From Bordetella genomosp. 8 (lineage in GTDB: Bacteria; Pseudomonadota; Gammaproteobacteria; Burkholderiales; Burkholderiaceae_B): a stretch of DNA of 64,000 bases. How positions within the stretch are numbered: the first letter of the stretch is position 1; every line of letters begins with the position of its first letter. The DNA is taken from positions 620,001-684,000 of the forward strand of contig NZ_CP021108.1 in NCBI RefSeq assembly GCF_002119685.1, read 5' to 3'. A program made the translations under genes and the position numbers. Below, in pieces: positions 9,394-17,885 of this stretch. The notes under the pieces are model-generated. The model searched no databases. It was given only the letters and a program-made list of their open reading frames with translations, and was not told the DNA's origin.

Positions 9394-10370
9394 GGCGTTC
9401 CTTGCATGGCGGAGTGGTCCGCTGACTCGTCGCCGATGCTGACGCTCTCCAGGAAAGCCTTTTCGAACAGCGCGAGCGACGGATCCCGGCTCGATGCCTT
9501 GCGCCGTATCAGGCATACCTGCATGGGGACGACGTCCAGCGGCACGTCCAGTATGCGTACCAGCCCCAGCTCCTGATGCATGGCGGCCGCGCGGCGCGGC
9601 GCGACGGTGAACAGATTCGATTGCGCGACGATGGCCAGGTTCTGGATGTAGGTCGATGTCTCGACGACCGGCTCGGGCGGTTGCACGCCGTGCCGCAAAA
9701 AGGCTTCCGCCAGGGCGCCGCGTACGGCGGAATCGGGCCGCTGCATGACCCATTCGCATCGCGCCAGGTCCTGGTAACTGATGCCGCGCCGGCTGGCCGC
9801 GGCGTTCTGCGGCCCGACCACGATGCAGATTTCCTCGCGGTAAAGGTTGACGAAGGACAACTGGCTGGAGGCCTGCGCCAGCGCGCTGCTGGCGTTGGGC
9901 AGCCGCCCGATCACGCAATCCAGTTCGCCAGCGATCAGCATGTCCAGCAACTGACGCGCGGTGCTTTCCTGCGTGCGGATGGCGCAGCCGCCCGCCTGGC
10001 GGAAGATGTCTATCGCCCTGGGCAGGTAGGCGATGAAGGCCTGTGGGACGACGCCTACGCGCAGCAGGGCGGACCGGCCCGCCGCCACGCGGCCGATGAC
10101 GGCGGACAGTTCGTCGAATTCGTTCAGGATGGTGCGCACCCGGCCCAGCAAGGCCTGCGTCTGCCCGGTCGGCGTCACGCCCTGGCGGCTGCGAACGAAG
10201 AGCGGAACGCCGACCAGCGCTTCCAGGTCGTTGAGCATGGCTGTCGCGGCGGGCTGGCTGATGTTCAACTGCCTGGCCGCCTTGTGGATGGTGCCTTGCT
10301 CGATCAGTGATTCGATCAGCAGGAGGTGGCGGAACTTAAGGTGCGACAGCGCCATGGGCGAGTGCGGCAT
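9384..10370 (-). CDS. LysR-family transcriptional regulator
   Basis: I chose ATG 10370 (MPHSPMALSHLKFRHLLLIE), giving 328 residues; the ATG at 10355 (MALSHLKF) is also possible, and the longer open frame to 10541 is outside the family. The helix-turn-helix is LIEQGTIHKAARQLNISQPA followed by ATAMLNDLEALVGVPLFVRS. A LysR effector domain follows. It is divergent from the second Bug gene at 10560 across a 189-bp gap with an inverted repeat, so it is the probable regulator of the Bug-sulfatase-PxpA-like genes. Confidence 0.94.
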   Translation of the reverse strand: MPHSPMALSHLKFRHLLLIESLIEQGTIHKAARQLNISQPAATAMLNDLEALVGVPLFVRSRQGVTPTGQTQALLGRVRTILNEFDELSAVIGRVAAGRSALLRVGVVPQAFIAYLPRAIDIFRQAGGCAIRTQESTARQLLDMLIAGELDCVIGRLPNASSALAQASSQLSFVNLYREEICIVVGPQNAAASRRGISYQDLARCEWVMQRPDSAVRGALAEAFLRHGVQPPEPVVETSTYIQNLAIVAQSNLFTVAPRRAAAMHQELGLVRILDVPLDVVPMQVCLIRRKASSRDPSLALFEKAFLESVSIGDESADHSAMQGTPQR

Positions 10371-10458
10371 ATACGGCCCCGTTAAGTGTTCTTGGTGCTT
10401 TTGGGGCCCTTGGTGCGTCGGCGTTCTTCGTGCCCTCGGTGATAAGCAAAACATATCA

Positions 10459-10475
10459 CGAAATCGGATATTTCG
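10459..10475. promoter_or_regulatory. Candidate LysR operator between divergent lysR and Bug genes
   Basis: CGAAAT at 10459-10464 and ATTTCG at 10470-10475 form a perfect 6-bp inverted repeat with a 5-bp spacer. It is the most AT-rich part of the divergent intergenic region. It is about 85 bp upstream of the Bug start, a plausible position for a LysR recognition site. Not tested. Confidence 0.45.
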
Positions 10476-10559
10476 ATTATGTCCTTTCACCCCCGGCTGG
10501 CTAGACTGCCTTTCAGCATCAGAGGCGCCTGTCAGGCCCATTCAAGCAAGGGGATTAGC

Positions 10560-11546
10560 GTGAAGACACAGCGTTGGAAGTTTCGATCGGTGGTGATCGC
10601 GGGAGCGACGTCGGCCTGCATCTCCGCCATGGGGACCGCCCAGGCCGCCTGGCCGGCGGATCAACCTATCCGCATCATCGTTCCGCAAGCGGCGGGCGGC
10701 ACCAACGACACCGCCGCGCGCCTGGTGGCCGTCGAACTGGGCAAGGCGCTGAATCAGAGCGTCGTGGTGGAAAACCGTCCCGGCGCATCGGGCGCGATAG
10801 GCATGCAGGCGGCCGTGCAGTCCAGGCCCGATGGCTACACGCTGGCCATCGCGTCCGACACCGCGACCATCCTGAACGCCGTGCGCAGCGACATGCCATG
10901 GCAGTTCAAGCGCGACCTGACCGGCGTATCGATGATCGCCGACCAGCCCATCGTCGTCGCGGCATCCGCGCGCAGTCCGTACAAATCGCTGGCCAACCTG
11001 CTGGAAGCCGCCAAGGAGAAACCCGGCTCCATCGCCTTTGGCACATCCGGCCTGGGCACCTCGCAACAGGTCGCCGGCGAGTGGCTGGCGCGCGAGGCCG
11101 GCGTGCAGATGACGCACGTGCCGTACAAGGGCGGCGGCCAGGCGATTACCGATCTGGTGGGCAACCAGGTGCCCGCCGCCGTGTTGGGGCTGGCGCCGGT
11201 CATCGGGCAATACCGGTCAGGCAATGTGCGCATCCTGGCGCTGACCTCCGAGAACCGCAATGCCGAATTGCCGGACGTGCCCACGTTGCGCGAGCTCGGC
11301 TACAAGGACATCGTCCTGACGCAATGGGTGGGCCTGGTCGCGCCCAAGCGCACGCCGCCCGAGATCGTGCAGCGCCTGTCCGGCGAAGTGGCCAGGATCC
11401 TGGCCCAGCCCGAGATCGTCCGCAAGTTGAAGGAAAGCGGCCTGGATGTGCGGCCCATGCCGGCGGCGCAGTTCGATGTTTTCCTGGCGCGCACCGTCGA
11501 CCAGTGGCAGCACCTGATATCCACGCTGTCGCTGCGGCTGGAATGA
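10560..11546 (+). CDS. Bug-family tripartite tricarboxylate transporter substrate-binding protein
   Basis: GTG 10560 follows an AAGGGG ribosome-binding site and opens a 328-residue product. The signal peptide (VVIAGATSACISAMGTAQAA) precedes WPADQPIRIIVPQAAGGTND, and VENRPGASGAIGMQAA and VPYKGGGQA are typical Bug motifs. It is a periplasmic receptor without adjacent TctAB permease genes. The stop codon overlaps a possible ATG for the sulfatase frame (ATGA at 11543), so the downstream sulfatase and PxpA-like genes are probably in the same operon. Its ligand may be linked to the sulfatase substrate, but this is a guess. Confidence 0.94.
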   Translation: MKTQRWKFRSVVIAGATSACISAMGTAQAAWPADQPIRIIVPQAAGGTNDTAARLVAVELGKALNQSVVVENRPGASGAIGMQAAVQSRPDGYTLAIASDTATILNAVRSDMPWQFKRDLTGVSMIADQPIVVAASARSPYKSLANLLEAAKEKPGSIAFGTSGLGTSQQVAGEWLAREAGVQMTHVPYKGGGQAITDLVGNQVPAAVLGLAPVIGQYRSGNVRILALTSENRNAELPDVPTLRELGYKDIVLTQWVGLVAPKRTPPEIVQRLSGEVARILAQPEIVRKLKESGLDVRPMPAAQFDVFLARTVDQWQHLISTLSLRLE

Positions 11547-11572
11547 GGCGGGCGGTGAAGCCAACACCGATC

Positions 11573-11632
11573 AGCAAACATCGACACAGCAAACATCGAC
11601 GCGGCAAACATCAGCCAGGCAAGCAGCAGCCG
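11573..11632. repeat. Degenerate 15-bp tandem repeat between Bug and sulfatase genes
   Basis: Two near-identical 15-bp units (AGCAAACATCGACAC and AGCAAACATCGACGC) are followed by two progressively diverged copies. The unit length keeps frame with the sulfatase gene. If translation began at ATG 11543, the array would encode a basic His/Lys/Arg-rich leader; if it began at GTG 11657, the array is untranslated. Confidence 0.8.
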
Positions 11633-11656
11633 GCACATCATCGAGGCAGCACACAC

Positions 11657-13036
11657 GTGAAGCAGACACAGCAAGGCACGCAACGACCCAACATCATCCT
11701 GATCCTGGCCGACAACCTGGGCTGGGGCGAATTGGGCTGCTACGGCGGGGGTGCGCTGCGCGGGGCGCCCACGCCGCGTATCGATGAACTGGCGACGCAA
11801 GGCACCCGCTTCCTGAACTTCAACGTCGAGAGCGATTGCGTGCCGACGCGGTCCGCGCTGATGACGGGGCGCCATCCGATCCGCACGGGCGCGCTGCAGT
11901 CGGTGCCGGCCGGCCTGCCGCAGGGCATCATCCCCTGGGAACGCACGATGGCCGAAGTCATGTCCGACGCCGGTTATGCAACCGCGATGTACGGCAAGTG
12001 GCATCTGGGCGACAAGGAAGGCCGCTATCCCAAGGACAAGGGCTTCGACGAGTGGTACGGCATACCGCGCACCACGAACGAAAGCATGTTCATGGAGGCC
12101 GTCGGCTTCGATCCCGCCGTGGTCGAGCTTCCCTGCGTCATGGAAGGCCGCAAAGGGCAGCCCGCGGAAAAGCGCGAGGTCTACGACCTGGAAATGCGCC
12201 GGCGCATCGATGAGGAACTGACACGCCGCAGCTGCGAGTTCATCGCCCGCAACGCTGGCACGCAGCCGTATTTTCTGTACGTCCCGCTGACGCAGCTGCA
12301 TTTCCCGACCATTCCGCATCGCGATTTCGAAGGACGCACGAAAAAGGGCGAGTTCGCCGATTCGCTGGTGGAAATGGATGCTCGCGTGGGGCAGATCATG
12401 GACCAGGTGAAGGCAACCGGGACCGAGGAAGACACCGTCTTCATCTTCGCCAGCGACAACGGCCCGGAGTACCGGCGGCCCTGGCGCGGCAGCGCCGGCA
12501 TGTGGACCGGCACCTATCACACGGCGATGGAAGGCGCGCTGCGCGTGCCGCTGATCGTGCGTTGGCCCGGCAAGGTGCCGGAGGGTCGCGTGACCAATGA
12601 AATGGTGCACGTGGTCGACCTGTTCCCGACGCTGGCGCGCATCGCCGGCGCGGAAGTGCCGGCGGATCGCGTGCTGGACGGGGTGGACCAGCTGGATTTC
12701 CTGTTGGGCGAAAAGGAGCAGTCCAACCGCGAGGGTTTCGTCTACTACATCAAGACCGAAATGCGCGCCGCCAAGTGGCGCGATTGGAAAATGCACTTCG
12801 TCTGGGAAGTCGAGCCCAACGCCGGGCCCAACCACCTGGAGACGCCTTACGTCTTCAACATCGTGCAGGACCCCAAGGAAGAGAGCGACGTCAATACGAC
12901 GCAGGGCTGGGTGCGCGGGCCCATACGCCGGATGATCCTGGCGTTCCAGCAATCGCTGTCCGCCAATCCGCCGATTCCGCCGGGCGCGCCCGACGATTTC
13001 GTGCCGCCGCCCCTGCGTGGCGAAGGCCTCGGCTGA
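11657..13036 (+). CDS. Sulfatase (formylglycine-dependent arylsulfatase family)
   Basis: I place the start at GTG 11657 (459 residues), after a GAGGCAGC ribosome-binding site; ATG 11543, overlapping the Bug stop, is an alternative. The sulfatase fold is clear: RPNIILILADNLGWGELG (metal site, with Asn where the second Asp of DD is common), then DCVPTRSALMTGRH, whose CxPxR fits the formylglycine consensus with Cys61. ASDNGPEY supplies later metal ligands. It would hydrolyse sulfate esters after conversion of Cys61 by a maturation enzyme encoded elsewhere. No signal peptide is visible, so a cytoplasmic location is likely. Confidence 0.93.
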   Translation: MKQTQQGTQRPNIILILADNLGWGELGCYGGGALRGAPTPRIDELATQGTRFLNFNVESDCVPTRSALMTGRHPIRTGALQSVPAGLPQGIIPWERTMAEVMSDAGYATAMYGKWHLGDKEGRYPKDKGFDEWYGIPRTTNESMFMEAVGFDPAVVELPCVMEGRKGQPAEKREVYDLEMRRRIDEELTRRSCEFIARNAGTQPYFLYVPLTQLHFPTIPHRDFEGRTKKGEFADSLVEMDARVGQIMDQVKATGTEEDTVFIFASDNGPEYRRPWRGSAGMWTGTYHTAMEGALRVPLIVRWPGKVPEGRVTNEMVHVVDLFPTLARIAGAEVPADRVLDGVDQLDFLLGEKEQSNREGFVYYIKTEMRAAKWRDWKMHFVWEVEPNAGPNHLETPYVFNIVQDPKEESDVNTTQGWVRGPIRRMILAFQQSLSANPPIPPGAPDDFVPPPLRGEGLG

Positions 13037-13038
13037 TC

Positions 13039-13893
13039 ATGCCGCCGGCACCCGGGCGCATGTCGGCGTCGTTGCCGGTCGAGTCGCCTGCCGTGGCGCC
13101 CAGCATCGACCTGGCGGCGGAGCTACGCGCCGACGCGGATCTGCTGGACGCGATCTCCACGGGCTATGTCGCATGCGGCACGCAGCCCGGTGACGCGGAC
13201 GCGGTGAGCCGGATCCTGCGCACGATGAACGAGAAGGGCATCGCGATCGGCGCCAATCCCTCCTATCCCGGCGGGCCCGGTGGCGGGCAGCGGCCCGCGG
13301 ACCTGGATGATGTGGTGCTGCGAGACATCATCCTGGGGCAGATCGCGCATATCGCCGTCCTGGCCTTGCGGGCGGGGGCGCGATTGTCGACGGTAAGGTG
13401 CCAGGGCACGCTGGGCTGGGATATGGCGTACGACGAGCGCACCGCGCAAGTGGTGGCGAGGACGGTGCATCAGTTCGATCCGGCCCTGTCGCTGGTATGT
13501 ACGGCCGCAAGCCCGGGGGCGAGGGTGGCGTGGGATTGCGGGGTGACGGTGGTGCAGGAAGTCTGCCTGGACCGTGCGTACGACAGCGAGGGCCGCCTGA
13601 TCGAGCCCGAGACCACGGGTGCGGCCGTGAGGAGTCCGGCGGACGCCGTGGCGAGGTGGCTCGCGGGGATGCGGGATGGCCGTCTGGATACGATGGGCGG
13701 CGGCCATGTGCGCGTACGCGCCGACAGTTACTGCCTGAACGGCGATACGCCGAATGCGGTGGCGATTGCACGCGAACTGTGCCAGTCGATGCGGGCCCAC
13801 GGCGTCGCCGTGCGCCCGCCGCGACGCGCCCTGCCTACGCGACCTGCCGCATCGCCAGCCGGCGCCGCGCGGCCAGGGCCATCATGGCGATGA
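13039..13893 (+). CDS. Divergent PxpA (LamB/YcsF) family protein lacking the conserved histidines
   Basis: The ATG lies two bases after the sulfatase stop; the product has 284 residues against about 250 for the family. The fold signature is visible: YVACGTQPGD, IGANPSYPGGPGG, STVRCQGTLGWDMA, EVCLDRAYDSEG and CLNGDTPNAVAIAREL line up with the PxpA motifs CGFHAGD, GAHPSFPD, KPHGALYN, EVFADRxY and HGDTP. At each of the four conserved histidines the residue is Gln or Asn (Q49, N73, Q122, N234), and the N-terminal DLNCDxGE is not kept. The 5-oxoprolinase reaction is therefore doubtful. The last about 20 codons are antisense to the MFS gene and look like a read-through tail. Confidence 0.78.
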   Translation: MPPAPGRMSASLPVESPAVAPSIDLAAELRADADLLDAISTGYVACGTQPGDADAVSRILRTMNEKGIAIGANPSYPGGPGGGQRPADLDDVVLRDIILGQIAHIAVLALRAGARLSTVRCQGTLGWDMAYDERTAQVVARTVHQFDPALSLVCTAASPGARVAWDCGVTVVQEVCLDRAYDSEGRLIEPETTGAAVRSPADAVARWLAGMRDGRLDTMGGGHVRVRADSYCLNGDTPNAVAIARELCQSMRAHGVAVRPPRRALPTRPAASPAGAARPGPSWR

Positions 13894-15031
13894 CCAGCGG
13901 CGGGAAGGCGATCCAGCACACCATGTCCCAGCCGTAGTTGGCCAGCACGCCACCCGACGAGAACGAGCCCAGGACCATGGTGCCGAACACCAGGAAATCG
14001 TTGAAGGCCTGGACCTTGTTGCGCTCTTCCGGCCGATGGCACTCCAGCACCAGCGCGGAAGCGCCCACGAAACCGAAGTTCCAGCCCAGCCCGAGCAGGA
14101 TCAGCGACGTCCAGAAATGGCCCACCGTCAGTCCCGCCAGCCCGGCCACGGCGGCTGCCCCCGTCAGGATCAGGCCGGCCATCACCACGCGGCCGGCGCC
14201 GAAGCGGCCGATCAGCCGGCCGGTGAAGAAGCTGGGGCCGTACATGGCGATCACGTGCCATTGCAGGCCCAGGTTGGAGGCCTCCTGCGGCAGGCCGCAT
14301 AGCCGCATGGCCAGCGGCGCGGAGGTCATCAGGAAATTCATCAGGGTGTAGCTGATGACGCCGCAGACGACCGCGACGATGAAAGCCGGCTGGCGGACGA
14401 TCTGCCCCAGGGGCCGGCCGGCGGCGTTTTCCGCGGCGGTGGGAATCGGCAGCTTGACGCCCATCAGGATGGCCGCGCTCAGCAGTGCGACCGCGGCCTG
14501 GGCGAGATAGGTGGCCGCGAACATGTGCGGCGGCCAGATGTACATGGTGTAGGTGACCAGCTGCGGTCCCAGCACGCCGGCCAGGACCCCGGCCGCCATG
14601 ACGGTGGACAGCGCTCGCGCGCGCTGCGGCGCGGGCACGCAATCAGCGGCGGCAAAGCGGAAAGTCAGCACCACCGCCGCGTACGCGCCACCGAACAGCA
14701 TGGCGAAGCAGAAGAGCCAGAAACTGCCCAGCGTAATGGCCAGGGAGCTGAGCAAGCCCACCAGCACGCCGCAGCCCGTGCCGGCCTGGAACGCGGCACG
14801 TCGCCCGTAGCGCTGGGCGATCGCGCCCGCCGGCAGCGTGGACAGCGCCATCCCGACCACGAAGATGGAAATCGGCATGGTGGCCAGCGATTTTTCCGGC
14901 GCGAGCGTGTTGCCGATGATCGCGGCCGTCGCATACACGACGGTGGTATTGGCGCCGGCCAGCGCCTGCGCGACGGCGAGCCGCGCCAGATTGCCTTGGA
15001 ATAATGTGCTGCGCAAAACGGTTGTCCCCAT
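13835..15031 (-). CDS. MFS transporter
   Basis: ATG 15031 gives 398 residues (MGTTVLRSTLFQGNLARLAV); a longer frame to 15142 lacks family similarity. About twelve hydrophobic segments are visible, with the MFS loop motif in GAIAQRYGRRAAF between segments two and three. It is an inner-membrane secondary transporter of unknown substrate. It is convergent with the PxpA-like gene and overlaps it by 59 bp (13835-13893). It may belong functionally with the Bug/sulfatase cluster or stand alone; the sequence does not decide. Confidence 0.9.
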   Translation of the reverse strand: MGTTVLRSTLFQGNLARLAVAQALAGANTTVVYATAAIIGNTLAPEKSLATMPISIFVVGMALSTLPAGAIAQRYGRRAAFQAGTGCGVLVGLLSSLAITLGSFWLFCFAMLFGGAYAAVVLTFRFAAADCVPAPQRARALSTVMAAGVLAGVLGPQLVTYTMYIWPPHMFAATYLAQAAVALLSAAILMGVKLPIPTAAENAAGRPLGQIVRQPAFIVAVVCGVISYTLMNFLMTSAPLAMRLCGLPQEASNLGLQWHVIAMYGPSFFTGRLIGRFGAGRVVMAGLILTGAAAVAGLAGLTVGHFWTSLILLGLGWNFGFVGASALVLECHRPEERNKVQAFNDFLVFGTMVLGSFSSGGVLANYGWDMVCWIAFPPLVIAMMALAARRRLAMRQVA

Positions 15032-15077
15032 CCCTGGCTTCAGGCGGGACGATACCTTATTTCTGTTTCTTATATCG

Positions 15078-16739
15078 TTATGACCCTGGTCGATTTGGGG
15101 CCGCTGCCGCGTCGCTGGCGGTAGTCCCGGCCGTGTCCACATCGCCGCCGCCGACGGACTTGTACACCGCGATCAGCCGCATGAAGAGCTGGTGATTGCT
15201 ATCGGACAGGTCGCGCCGCGACTGTATCCACGTGCGTTCGGCATCCAGTTCGACCAGGAAGTCGGTCAGGCCGCGGGCGTAGCGCGCACGCGCCAGGTCA
15301 TAGGCTTCGCGGCTGGCGGCTTCTTTGGCGCGCAGGCTGGCGTTGCGGCCACGTTCGGCGTCGTAGCCGGTCAAGGCGTCGTCGATCTCGCGCCATGCCT
15401 TCAGGACAGTCTGCTGGTAGTCCACGGCGGCTTCCTGCTGGGCCAGTTGGCGCAGTACCACCGTCGCGCGGCGGCGGCCCTGGTCGAAGATCGGCAGCGA
15501 CAGCGACGGGCCTACGCTCCAGGCGCGCGTGCCCCATTCGCCGAAGCGACTGCCTTCATAGGACTCGTAGCCAAAGCTCGCGCCCAGGGTGATGCGCGGA
15601 TAGAGATCGGCCACGGCGACGCCGATGTCCGCGGTGGCGCCATGCAGCCGGGCTTCCGCGGCGCGTATGTCGGGGCGTCGCAGGGCGACCTGGGAGGGCA
15701 GGCCCAGCGACAGGTCGGGCAAGCGCGCGGGCAGGGCCGCCAACGGTGTGGCAGGGCGGGCGGACAGGGTCTGCGTGAGGTCGCCGGGGCGCGCATCCAC
15801 CAGCAGGCCGATCTGGTTCATCAGCGAGGCTGCCTGCGCGTTCAGCGGCGGCATGCGTGCTTCCAGGTCGGCGAGCAGGCCGCGTTGGCGGCTGACGTCC
15901 AATTCGTCGATCAGGCCGCCGCGTGCGCGTGCCTGCAGCAGCGACAGGCTGTCGCGGGCGGCCGCCACGTCCTGGTTCAACAGATCGAGCTGCTGCTGCG
16001 TCAGCCGCAGTTCGAAGTAGTCGCGCGCCAGTTCGCTGGCGACGGCCAGGCGCACGTCATCCAGCAGCGCGGCCGCGTTGTTCACGTTGGCGTCGGCCGA
16101 TTCGATGGAGCGTCCCACGCGGCCCCACAGATCCAGTTCCCAGGATGCGTCGAAGCCGCCCTGGTAAAGGGTGAAGGGCGAACTCAGCATGGATACCAGT
16201 TCTTCGCGGTTGGCGGGCGCGACGGCGTTGGCCAGCCGCGTGCCGGCGGAATACTCGCTCTGGCGCTGGCGCGTGGCGGCGCCGGTGGCGTCCAGGGTGG
16301 GCCCGCGCTGCGCGGCGACGGTGACCCGCCGCATGCGGCTTTGCGCGAAGCGCAGGGCGGCGGTGCGCAGGTCCGGGCTGGCTTGCGCGGCACGCGCTTG
16401 CAGCGCGTCCAGCGTCGCGTCGTTGAACAGGGTCCACCACTGCGCGGACAGCGGCGCCGTGCCGGCGGTCGCGCCTGCCGAGGTCGTCGTACCCGACGCG
16501 GCGCCGATGGCGCTGGCGGGCGCGGTGGCATCCACCGCGCCATTCGCACCGGCGGGGCGTTGCCCGCTGCGCCAATCCTGCCAGGACGCGGGCGCCGCGG
16601 CGGTCGGCGGCGAGTAGTCGGGCCCGACCGCGCAGCCCGCCAACAGGGCGGCGGTGCAGGCGGATGCAAGCAGCAGACGCATCGGATACGAGGGCATTGG
16701 AGATAAGGTGGAATAGGCAGGCATGGCGCGGCTCTTCAT
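15078..16739 (-). CDS. NodT-type outer-membrane efflux lipoprotein
   Basis: The product has 553 residues and is the last gene of the leftward efflux operon. Its ATG overlaps the stop of the preceding permease (ATGA at 16736-16739), so translation is probably coupled; later in-frame ATGs at 16697 and 16682 would also work. A lipobox LLAGC with Cys36 marks it as a lipoprotein. Two outer-membrane-factor repeats follow, with motifs such as FDASWELDLWGRVGR and LPSQVALRRPDIRAAEARLH. It should form the TolC-like outer-membrane channel for the ABC exporter. An Ala/Gly/Thr-rich insert lies near residues 55-95. Confidence 0.93.
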   Translation of the reverse strand: MKSRAMPAYSTLSPMPSYPMRLLLASACTAALLAGCAVGPDYSPPTAAAPASWQDWRSGQRPAGANGAVDATAPASAIGAASGTTTSAGATAGTAPLSAQWWTLFNDATLDALQARAAQASPDLRTAALRFAQSRMRRVTVAAQRGPTLDATGAATRQRQSEYSAGTRLANAVAPANREELVSMLSSPFTLYQGGFDASWELDLWGRVGRSIESADANVNNAAALLDDVRLAVASELARDYFELRLTQQQLDLLNQDVAAARDSLSLLQARARGGLIDELDVSRQRGLLADLEARMPPLNAQAASLMNQIGLLVDARPGDLTQTLSARPATPLAALPARLPDLSLGLPSQVALRRPDIRAAEARLHGATADIGVAVADLYPRITLGASFGYESYEGSRFGEWGTRAWSVGPSLSLPIFDQGRRRATVVLRQLAQQEAAVDYQQTVLKAWREIDDALTGYDAERGRNASLRAKEAASREAYDLARARYARGLTDFLVELDAERTWIQSRRDLSDSNHQLFMRLIAVYKSVGGGDVDTAGTTASDAAAAPNRPGS

Positions 16740-17854
16740 GCAAGGCGGTGGCGGAACAGCCAGGCCGCCAGCGGCAAGGTGACGGCGGAGATACCGACGA
16801 AAGGCAACAGATCGTGCCAGACGTCGGCCAGGCCGGCGCCCTCCAGGTACACGCTGCGCACCAGGTCCACCGCGAAGCGCAGGGGATTGGCGTACGTGGC
16901 GATCTGCAGCGCTTCCGGCATGTTGCGCACCGGCGTGGTCAGGCCGGACAACAGCACCAGCGGCATCAGCAGGACGAAGTTGTAGAGCATGGCCTGCTGC
17001 ATCGTCGTGGACACCGCCGAGATCGACAGGCCGACACCGACGATGGCGATGGTGAACATCACCGTGCCTCCTAGCAGCACGGCCACGCTGCCCGCCATGG
17101 GAATGTGGAACCAGAAAAGCGCGATCGCCAGCACGATGGACGACTGCAATACGCCGATGGCGATGGAGGGCAGTGCCTTGCCGAACATGATGGTGATGGG
17201 CCGGTAAGGCGTGACCAGCAACTGGTCGAACGTGCCCTGTTCACGCTCGCGGGCCACCGACAGCGCGGCCAAGGTCATCGTCTGCAACATGCTTAGCGAG
17301 GCGATCAGCCCCGGCATGATGCTCCAGCGGGTTTCAAGATTGGGGTTGTACCAGGCACGCATGTCCACATCGACCGGCGGGGGCGCTGCGCCCGGGCGGC
17401 TGGCGTTGTAGGCGGTAACGATATCGCGGATCTGGCCGGCCGCCGTGCCGGCCGTGGTCGAGTTGCGGCCATCCAGGATGACCTGCAAGGGCGCCTGTCC
17501 GCCGGCGGCCAGCGTGCGTTCGAAGTCGTCGCCGAAATGCAGCACCAGCAAAGCGTCGCCGGCGTCGATCACCGGCGCGATCTCATCGGCCGAACGCAAG
17601 GTCGCGACGCGTTCGAAGACGCCGGTGCCGTCCAGCCGCGCCAGCAGTTCCGTCGAGGCCTGGCCGCGCGACTGGTCCAGCACGGCATAGGGAACGTGGG
17701 TCAGGTCGAACGTGGCGGCGTACCCGAACAGCAGGCTTTGCAGGATCACCGGCACGATCAGGACCACCCGGCTGGCGGGATCCTTCAGGATCGCCAGGAA
17801 CTCCTTCAGGCATAGATTTCCCAGCGGACGAAGATAAGCGATCAAGGCATTCAT
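16736..17854 (-). CDS. ABC-2 type permease (YbhR-like)
   Basis: The product has 372 residues. One N-terminal transmembrane segment (VVLIVPVILQSLLFGYAATF) and a large periplasmic domain are followed by five C-terminal segments, the YbhR/YbhS layout. It contains AREREQGTFDQLLVTPYRP, characteristic of ABC-2 permeases. It pairs with the permease at 17886-19043 to form the membrane part of the exporter driven by the double ATPase. There are 31 bp between the two permease genes, and its stop overlaps the lipoprotein start. Confidence 0.93.
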   Translation of the reverse strand: MNALIAYLRPLGNLCLKEFLAILKDPASRVVLIVPVILQSLLFGYAATFDLTHVPYAVLDQSRGQASTELLARLDGTGVFERVATLRSADEIAPVIDAGDALLVLHFGDDFERTLAAGGQAPLQVILDGRNSTTAGTAAGQIRDIVTAYNASRPGAAPPPVDVDMRAWYNPNLETRWSIMPGLIASLSMLQTMTLAALSVAREREQGTFDQLLVTPYRPITIMFGKALPSIAIGVLQSSIVLAIALFWFHIPMAGSVAVLLGGTVMFTIAIVGVGLSISAVSTTMQQAMLYNFVLLMPLVLLSGLTTPVRNMPEALQIATYANPLRFAVDLVRSVYLEGAGLADVWHDLLPFVGISAVTLPLAAWLFRHRLA

Positions 17855-17885
17855 GATGTCGGCCTGTTTGTTCCGCGGTTCTGTT

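Noticed and set aside
10371..10541. N-terminal extension of the LysR gene
   Set aside because: It would run through the divergent promoter region and inverted repeat and add 57 residues before a standard LysR N-terminus.
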